In this document: positions 59,489 to 60,897 of the stretch, one piece after another
How positions within the stretch are numbered: the first letter of the stretch is position 1
Layout of the letters: every line of letters starts with the position of its first letter
Origin: Bradyrhizobium manausense
GTDB taxonomy: Bacteria; Pseudomonadota; Alphaproteobacteria; Rhizobiales; Xanthobacteraceae
Length of the DNA stretch: 60,897 nucleotides
Direction of reading: 5' to 3'
Assembly (NCBI RefSeq): GCF_001440035.1
Contig: NZ_LJYG01000023.1
Coordinates: forward strand, 1-60,897
Notes under the pieces: generated by a model
Told to the model about the DNA's origin: nothing
Database searches by the model: none
The model's input: the letters and a program-made list of their open reading frames with translations, nothing else
Position numbers and translations under genes: made by a program

Positions 59489-60817
59489 ATGGCTGACGAG
59501 GGACTTTTTGGCGAATTGCCGGATCAGTCGGCGCCACGAACCGAAGCGGTGCCGCGGGGTGCACCTCGGCTGCGCGAGCCCGTGCGCAATCAGGTCGAAT
59601 TGCGGGCGGTCGATATCGACAGCCTGATCGGGCAGGATCATCTGGCCCGGGTGATCTGGGCTTATGTCGAGGGGCTCGACCTGAGCGAGCTGGAAGATCG
59701 GGTTAAGGCACGGGAAAACAGGCCGGGCCATCCGGCGCCATCACCCCGGCTGCTGCTGGCGCTTTGGCTGTACGCCACGAGCGATGGCGTTGGCAGCGCG
59801 CGGGCGTTGGATCGGCTCTGCGACAGTCACGACGTCTACCGCTGGCTCTGCGGCGGCGTGTCTTTGAACTATCACACACTGTCGGATTTCCGGGTCGGCT
59901 GCGCGGACCTGCTGGACCGTTTGCTGGTCGAACATCTGGTGGCTCTGAATGAGGCAGGGCTGATTGATCTGGAGAAGCTGACCCAGGACGGGGTGCGGAT
60001 ACGGGCGAATGCGGGGGCCGGCTCGTTCCGGCGGGAGGCAACGCTCGGCCGGCAGATGGCCCAAGCGAAGGCTGTGGTGGAAGAGCTCAAGCGCGAGGTC
60101 GATGCGGATCCGGAAGCCAGCAGCCGGCGTATCAGGGCGGCCAGAGAGCGCGCGGCACGCGAACGCAGTGAGCGGGTGCAGGCTGCGCAGAGGGCTTTGG
60201 ACGAGATCAAGCGGAAGCGCAAGCAACTCGACGAAAAAGGCGGCAATGGCAAAAAGCCGAAGGAGCCCCGGGCCTCCACCACCGACCCGCAGGCAAGGGT
60301 GATGAAGATGGCAGATGCCGGCTTCCGCCCCGCCTACAATGTGCAGGTGGCCAGCGCGGCCGGCGAACTGATCGTGGTCACGGTCGACATCGACAACAAC
60401 GGATCAGATCGCGGCTTGATGCGGCCGATGCTGGAGCGAACGCGCACTCGGCTGAAGCGCTTGCCGCGTCGCTACCTCGCCGATGGCGGGTTCTGCAGCG
60501 GCGAGGACATCGAATGGGCGCACGGTGAAGGCGTCGAGGTCTACTGTCCTCCGCCCAACTCCAGGAGCGGTGTCGATCCCTTTTTACCTCGGAGCAGCGA
60601 CGGTCCTGGCGTCGCGGCCTGGCGGGCCCGCATGGCCAGCGAAGCCGGCAAGGCACAGTACAAAGCCCGCACGATCTGCGAATGCATCCATGCCCGGTGG
60701 CGGAACTGGGACCTCAGGCAATTGACCGTGCGCGGCATCGAGAAGGTCCGTGCCGTCGTGCTCTGGTACGCCCTCACCAACAACATCCTGCAAGGACACC
60801 AACTGGCAAAAGCATAG
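59489..60817 (+). CDS. IS1182-family transposase
   Basis: 442 residues, start at the second of two adjacent ATG codons after GGAGAGG. The N-terminal IS1182 pattern is NQVELRAVDIDSLIGQDHLA and PRLLLALWLYATSDGVGSA. A charged helical linker (about 205-265) follows. The catalytic part includes KMADAGFRPAYNVQVASAAG, RYLADGGFCSGEDIEWAHG and RTICECIHARWRNWDLRQL. The frame is intact. Sequence near 59436 (accgcgtgtcggg) and near 60857 (cccgacatcagcgcggg) forms an imperfect inverted pair that may belong to the element ends; the right end may lie beyond the window. Confidence 0.88.
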   Translation: MADEGLFGELPDQSAPRTEAVPRGAPRLREPVRNQVELRAVDIDSLIGQDHLARVIWAYVEGLDLSELEDRVKARENRPGHPAPSPRLLLALWLYATSDGVGSARALDRLCDSHDVYRWLCGGVSLNYHTLSDFRVGCADLLDRLLVEHLVALNEAGLIDLEKLTQDGVRIRANAGAGSFRREATLGRQMAQAKAVVEELKREVDADPEASSRRIRAARERAARERSERVQAAQRALDEIKRKRKQLDEKGGNGKKPKEPRASTTDPQARVMKMADAGFRPAYNVQVASAAGELIVVTVDIDNNGSDRGLMRPMLERTRTRLKRLPRRYLADGGFCSGEDIEWAHGEGVEVYCPPPNSRSGVDPFLPRSSDGPGVAAWRARMASEAGKAQYKARTICECIHARWRNWDLRQLTVRGIEKVRAVVLWYALTNNILQGHQLAKA

Positions 60818-60897
60818 ACAGCACAGCCATCCCCCGGCGGTTCGACATCGACGGCCCCCGACATCAGCGCGGGCGCTACCCACTCTTTAATATCGAA

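Overview
The window looks like Bradyrhizobium (Alphaproteobacteria). The coding DNA is G+C rich. There is a complete PhyR-NepR-EcfG general stress module, two rhizobial type III effectors (one with a strong tts box), an alpha-r14-like small RNA, and a long perfect palindrome of the kind common in this genus. Most of the window is mosaic accessory DNA with many broken genes. Only the stretch from about 55.97 to 59.4 kb reads like ordinary chromosome. All assignments come from reading the sequence; no database search was run.

Layout. 1-1051: a complete IS630-type element. 1.05-13.85 kb, minus strand: a cluster built around three CHAT-domain (caspase-like) protease genes, two of them carrying TPR repeats, plus a CpXC zinc-binding/TPR gene, a TPR gene and a last gene cut off by the IS630. 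This is the best candidate for an undescribed system. 14.1-21.7 kb: an island edge and a graveyard of remnants. It holds a 3' tRNA-Met(CAT) fragment, a serine-recombinase tail, secreted or tail-fibre-like fragments, an odd membrane protein with six RISHD repeats, ArdC antirestriction protein, a trpS fragment, a P27-type terminase small subunit and the tail of a DUF3987-like protein. 21.7-27.6 kb: a czcCBA-type heavy-metal efflux operon. 28.6 kb: a compact small RNA with its own promoter and terminator. 30.2-31.4 kb: a frameshifted siderophore-type MFS permease.

32.3-36 kb: type III effectors, a NopT-like YopT/C58 protease and an LRR-NEL ubiquitin ligase (NopM-like). 36-40.7 kb: a LysR-controlled acid catabolism locus (CoA-transferase, HMG-CoA-lyase-like enzyme) whose MFS permease is broken. 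40.9-50.7 kb: an organosulfur locus with SfnG-like dimethylsulfone monooxygenase, a complete branched-chain-type ABC importer and two acyl-CoA-dehydrogenase-like flavoproteins. 50.9-54.2 kb: ruins of a Wadjet (JetC/JetD) defence operon broken by an IS3 fragment that is itself split by an IS110 element. 54.5-55.7 kb: a P4-type integrase beside three 16-bp tandem repeats at the edge of the chromosomal block. 56-58.5 kb: an NTF2-like protein, phyR, nepR and ecfG. 58.6-60.9 kb: a nitroreductase and an IS1182-type transposase.

The CHAT cluster probably works as a sensor/protease set, because TPR modules in CHAT proteins commonly gate proteolysis. The SfnG/ABC/flavoprotein genes form one near-contiguous transcription unit for taking up and oxidising a sulfur compound. 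PhyR, NepR and EcfG form the usual partner-switching circuit. The effectors point to a legume-symbiosis or plant-associated island.
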